Shown here in pieces: positions 51,901 through 58,500 of a stretch of DNA of 64,000 nucleotides (its first letter is position 1; every line of letters begins with the position of its first letter). Where the stretch lies: assembly GCA_033980235.1 (NCBI GenBank), contig CM067070.1:24392699-24456698 (forward strand). Reading direction: 5' to 3'. The position numbers and the translations under genes are program-made. Source of the stretch: Diadema setosum. Lineage: Eukaryota > Echinodermata > Echinoidea > Diadematoida > Diadematidae. The notes beneath the pieces were generated by a model, which ran no database searches, was not told where the DNA came from, and saw only the letters and a list, made by a program, of their open reading frames with translations.

Positions 51901-52479
51901 TATACATCCATCCATTTTCCTCTATCTCTATCCACCTATCTATCCACCCATCTGTCTCTTTCTATTTCTATCTCTATCTACCTATCTGTCCACACATCCA
52001 TCTATCTACAATGTATCTCTATCTCTATCCACTCATCTATCAATCCATCCATCTATCTGTTTATTAAAGTATCTATAGTATTCATCTCTCCCATTTTCTT
52101 CTCCATCCAGAAATTCAGCAAGTCGGTGGACCGCATGTCGTCGTGGGTGCACTCACACATCATCAAGTTTGAAGGTATCGGGGCGGGGTACATGATGGTA
52201 ATGGAATACGCCTCCCAGGGACCCCTGGACAAATACCTGCGAGCCCTGATGGAGCACGGTGGCAGTGGTATGACACTCACTGAGCAGCTTCTTGCAGCCA
52301 CCCAGCTCATCCGAGCCTTGGAGTACCTGGTAATTTGTCTGCGATGCAAGAGCACCCATAGAAAAAATGATGATAATAGTAATAATGATGATGATGGTGA
52401 TATATTATGAAATGATAATGATATCGATAATGGTAATGATGATGATGATAATAATAATGATAATAATAGCAACAACAAC

Positions 52480-52514
<35 letters not shown>

Positions 52515-55500
52515 TGATAACAATAACAACAACAACAACAAAAATAACAACATCAATATAAATAGAAAATAAACAATGTTGTAGATACAGTGTATGTCCA
52601 ATTCAAAATGATTCATTTCAGGGATGTCAGGGCACTTTCTGTTTCCAGTGTGCATTACCCTTAAAGGTAGGGAATCCCATTTGCATGCCTTAAATGAAGA
52701 GTTGTATAAATACAATGGTATGTTGAAGAGAGTATCATTTTAGAAACTCCCATAAAGTATTGAAAATGGAAGATAACATTTAGTACATTTTTATTGACCG
52801 TTAGATTTTGAATTGAATTTTTTTCGGGGCTCACTGTAAATTCCAGTACATTACTAGGCTACCTTTGCAGACCCATGCACTGCATGTGTGTCCATCATGT
52901 ATATTTTGTGGAGAAAGTTCATCAAAACTTACAAGCATTTCTATATACATTCTTGCCACACACTCTATATGTTATTACATCAGCTCTTATACTTTTAGAT
53001 TTGTGTTTATAGATAAAAAAATACAGAAGACTGCAACAAAAAAAGGCTTAAGTGTGGCTGACACACAGAACTACTGAGTAGTTGAGTTTTGTGCATTATT
53101 CAAATTGTAGATAACTGTTGACTTCCAAATTTCTAAGCAGTGGCCTAAACAAGTCCCCTGAGGTTCATATTTAATGTTTTGCTGCATTTTGGGAGGTCTG
53201 TAAAAGGTATCCCCTACCTTTAATGCAATATAATCCTTAGGAGCACTGAATGAATGAGAGATAAGATAACTTTGCCTTAGAATTGTTTCAAAGAAGCAAT
53301 CTCTAGAAATTTTTTGCCAAAATGAATATTTGGGGGATAGTGTTTGTAACACTGGACAGACATCTATATAGTATGTACTAACATTGAGGTCAAATAATGA
53401 GTGTTTTGTTGTTTTTCAACTTAATAGCCTAATATTGATTGGAAAAGATGATAGCAGGCTTTTAGACCTAAATATCTATTGAACACTGTTTTATACCATT
53501 TCAATACCTAAACTTAAATAGTGGGGAACTTACATAACATGAACAGACAAAAATGTGTCAGTTTTGTCTGTCCATGTTATGTATGTTACACACTATATAG
53601 TTATAGATTAAACTCTAAAAAAAAACATTAAAAAAAAACGAGTTAGTGAAATTGCTATTATTTGTAAAAATGTGTACAATTTTAACCTGTTGATGACGAG
53701 TCCCAAGTGTACTAACTTTGGGCAGTTATCTATGGGAAATACCCGTTATAGCAAAGTCAGTCTGTCGTCAACGTGTTAAAATTCAATAAATACCCTTTTT
53801 GTCTCGCCCACCGGAGGTGAAGGCGAGACTAAGGGATCCAAATGGCGTCCGTCCGTCGTCCGTCCGTCGTCCGTCCGTCGTCCGTCGTCCGTCACAAATG
53901 TTAAAGTTTACCTGCAAGACTCTCTTATGATGCATAACTTGGCAACTGTTACAGCAATGGCAGCCACACTTGGGTGATAGAAGCACTAGGGGTATCTTCA
54001 TGTTATGGTGTTGTCAGAGGTCATGTGATGAGGTCAAAGGTCATTTGAGGTCATATATTAAAGGGTATGTGCAAGACCCTCTTTTCTATGTTAAAGTTTA
54101 CCTGCAAGACTCTCTTTTGACAAATAACTTCACATAAGTTGCTTGGATTACAACCTAACTTGGGTCATAGATGCACTGGGGGTACCTTCATGTTATGGTG
54201 CCGTTGGAGGTCACAGGATAAGGTCAAAGGTCATTTGAGGTCATACGTTAAAGTTTACTTGCAAGACTCTCTTATCACTCATAACTCGACACATGTTGCT
54301 ACAATAGCAATCAAACTTGGGTGATGGATGCACTGGGGGTACCTTCATGTTACATTGTATGGTGCCGTAAGAGGTCACATGATAAGGTCAAAGGTCATTT
54401 GAGGTCATACGTTAAAGTTTACTTGCAAGACTCTCTTATCACACATAACTCAGCACATGTTGCTACAATGGCAATCAAACTTGGGTGATGGTAGATGTCT
54501 CTTGGGAAGTTGAAGGTAACCACAAGGTCAAAGGTTACAGACAGGGGTCAACAAACTTTTAGGGCCCAATGTTAAGTTTTTAGGGTGCATTTTGTTTATG
54601 GCTCCTAACTTTTGATCCCTTTGTCCGTTTGTACCCAAACTTGGATAGAACATGTCCCTTGGGGAGGTGAAGGTCGTCACAAGGTCAAAGGTCACAGACA
54701 GGGGTCAACAAACTTTTAGGGCCCAATGTTATGTTTTTAGGGCGCGTTTTGATTGTGGCTCATAACTTTTGATCTCTATGTCCATTTGTGACCAAACTTG
54801 GACGGTAGATGTCCCTTGGGGAGTTAAAGGTCATCACAAGGTCAAAGGTCACAGAAAGGGGTCAACAAATTTTTAGGACCCAATGTTAAGTTTTTATGGC
54901 GCGTTTCGATTATGGCTCATTACTTTTGATCCCTTTGTCCGTTTGTGACCAAACTTGGATGATAAATGTCCCTTAGGGTATTGAAGGTCACCACAAGGTC
55001 AAAGTTCATAAGCAGGTCAATTAACTTCTGGGAGTTATAAAAAATATTAATTCCTTGTACGCGAATGGGCGAGACACGATTTGGCGATTGCCTTGTTTTT
55101 AGGTTTGAATTCTATGACATTTATAACATCCTGTTGATCTGAAGTGTTTAATTGCATCTTGAACTTTATTGTACCTTGCTTTGTTTATTATCCACATTAT
55201 AGGAATCCCGTCGGATTGTGCATGGAAACGTGAGTGCCCACAACACTCTGGTGGTGAGGGGGACGCCAGACCTGCACATTAAGCTGGGCGACCCGATGTT
55301 CAGCATCTACTACCACAGCCTTCACCAGAACGACAGGGCCAAATTAAAACGGTAAGTGCACCCAGTCATAGTCAGCCAAACGCTAGCTCAGATTCAGGAC
55401 TCTTTTCATGCTTATCTTTACTCGAGATGCTAAACCCTCATGCACCAAGTCGATACATGACATGATCGCAGAATTTTCAGGGAGAGTATGCGAAAATTAC

Positions 55501-58500
55501 AAGTGTGGGCAGTCGTGAACTTTTGACCTCTATCATTAGCAGAGAACTATTTATCAGGACTCATTTTTCTCTAATTCTCGGGATCACACCATCACTCAGT
55601 TTGGCGTGTACATGTTTAGCAGCTCAAATGAAGATATTATGAAAAGAGTTTAGAATTGAGACTATCCAAACATCCACTTGCGACTTCCTGATATAGAATG
55701 TACACACAGACACACACACCCGCACACATTCACTCACTCACTCATGCAGACATACACACACACACACATGCACAACACACTCAGCCATGCATAGACACAG
55801 ACATGTGCATGGCACACTGAGAGTTTGGTACACTGTACCAGAGCTGCATTGTACCAAGTTTCCCTGACTCTACTGGGGGCTCTCTCAAAAAATTGAATAA
55901 CTTGCCATTTTCTGATCTGGTGTGTTGTTTGTTTGCTGGTGTTGTTTGTCCAGGGAGATGTTAGAGGAGTGGAATCTCTTCGCAATTTGTGCAGATATAT
56001 AGTATTAAGTAGGTTCTGTAGCATGACAATTGAATGTTTATCATTTCACTGGCTTTGATGTTCCATGCTCCAAGCTGCTGTTTCATAGAGTTTGGTTACA
56101 GAGACCAAAGAAGAGGATCTTGATTTTTATAAATTTTAAACTGAATTTCAGGAGAAATGTTGAAATCCTGTGGAACTTGGTGGTAATCTTGAACGTAACA
56201 ACTACTTAAAGATAATAAAAAGTTTTGGTACCTCAAAAGTGTCCTTGAATTTCCTTGTCTTAGTTTGTGTTTCAGGTTAAAGTACCTTTCATATAACTAA
56301 CACTGTGAGACTTACTCGCCCCAAAGTACTCTCATGTCTTAGTAATCATGCAATTAACTGCGATCAGCAGCCCCATACGCATAGCGACCAGCAGTCCCAT
56401 ACGCATAGCGTAATCGGGCTTCGCATTGTAGCATTCAGGATCATGACAGATTTAGTATCGCAGGGTAAATGTCAACTTAAAATCCCATAAATTCTTCAAT
56501 TTGAAGACTTACCAATTAACTTGAAGCATTGAAAACAGGCTTCGGGCAACGTTTGGTTCTGCCTATAGTCCCTTTCTGTTCGAATTGATGACTGAATGTG
56601 ACTCGGTCGACAGGACCTTAGGAGAGCTACATACAGTACACTGAATACTACAGCCAGTGCATGCGAACACATCACATGCACACAAATTTCAAATCCCTGA
56701 ACGGATAAGATGTTTGTGTGCGCATGCGCTGGCCATGGTATCCAGTGTATGGAGCTCTCCCAAGGTCCTCTCGACCGAGTCACATTCAGTCATCAATTCG
56801 AACAGAAAGGGACTATTGGCAGAACCAAACGTTGTTCGAAGCCTGTTTTCATTACTTCAACTTAATTGGTAAGTCTTCAAATCGAAGAAATTTTTGGATT
56901 TTAAGTTGACATTTACCCGCGATACTAATTCTGTCATGATCCTGAATGCTACAATGCGAAGCCCCATTACGCTATGCGTATGGGGCTGCTGGTCGCAGTT
57001 AGCTATGCGTACAATGGGCTGCACGCTGCTGGTCGCAGTCAGTGGTTTCGTACAATATTTATCGACGCTGGACAGCGTCGGCTCTGGTACGAAACCATTA
57101 TTGCATGATTACTAAGACATGAGAGCACTTTGGGGCGAGTAATTCTCACAGACAACGTACTTTAACCTGAAACACAAACCAAGACAAGGAAATTCAGGGA
57201 AGCTTTTGAGGTACCAAAACTTTTTATTATCTTTAAAGTTTTTTTTTTTGGTCAAATCTCCTTCTTACTAATACCCCTGGACTGAAAAAGTTGATTTAAT
57301 ATCTAATTTGAAAGTTAGGATACAATCATCTTGCACACATTTGTGCTTAATATTGTTTGCCAGGTTTAGCACGTGAATGTTAAATCATTTTAACTATAAT
57401 TAATGTGTGTTTCTGCTTGTTTAGTAGCATTTTACCGTTTCAAGGAACAACATTTTTTACTTTCTTTTTCTCCTTTGTGGGTCCTGTATATATTTAGGAA
57501 TGATGCAAACAAATGTAAAGTGATGTCTTTTGTCATATTGAAGCAGTTTATAAACACCTACAGTTCTACCTCGATTATCCGGCCTCCTTTTATCCGGAAA
57601 TCTCCATTATCTGGACGCATTCACGCAGTGAAGGATTTTTCTTTTTCATCCAGAAATTGAGAAAAAACAGTGACTTTAACATCTTTTCATGGATATATTT
57701 CACTAATTTCATAAGACCGTACTGTTGCAGGGTACGCTACCTGCCTAGCTACCAGTGCACTGGGACGGCAGCTTGGACGGCAGCTATATACACTGTACAT
57801 TAACATTGTGTCTCCCATATCTGGTCAATTCGCTTATCCGGATGATCGCCGGTCCCAACATGGCCGGATAATCGAGGTCGAACTGTAGTTTGTACCATAG
57901 AGCATACATGTATAACTTCTCGGCGGCATTCTGCGCAAGTACAAAGGAGAGATTCTTGTTTCCTCTCCTTCTGTAACACCTCCCTCGTCTGTCGGACTGC
58001 ATGTATGTATTGCTACTGGTGATGAACAAAACCAAAAGATGCCCTATGCAATAGTCCCTTTCATGGTTTCTACAAGATGGGATGACTTGGTAAAAATAAC
58101 GCTGCTCAACTTGTCTCACTGGACCAACAATTCTCCTGAGCATTTTTTCTAGAACATTCCTTTTCAGTGTGTGTGATTTATAAATTCTTAAAGTAGGTTT
58201 CTTAAAAGGCCTTTAACTCTTTTCCTTACTTTCGACTCCAATAACTTTTAAAGTGATGATCCTTTTGCACTGAAAATTAGTGAAAGTCATGAATAGAATG
58301 TACTTTTAATGTGTTCACAAAATGTCAGCTAATCTGATGATTTTGTAAAGGTAATTTCTCTGAAATTTTACATCTTGAGTTTTGTCTCATTCATTGCCCA
58401 AGGCACTGCTAGGCAAGATTAAGCACTTGAATAGAATCTGAACTGGAAAGCCTCATTTCTCAGTAAGCACTTTTCCAGAGGGTGTACTTTCTTTCCATTA

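Noticed and set aside
50625..52410. Very long open frames (180-358 codons) rich in Ser, Tyr, Leu and Ile
   Set aside because: They are translations of the TCTATC minisatellite, which lacks stop codons in all three frames; only the last part of one overlaps the real JAK exon at 52111.
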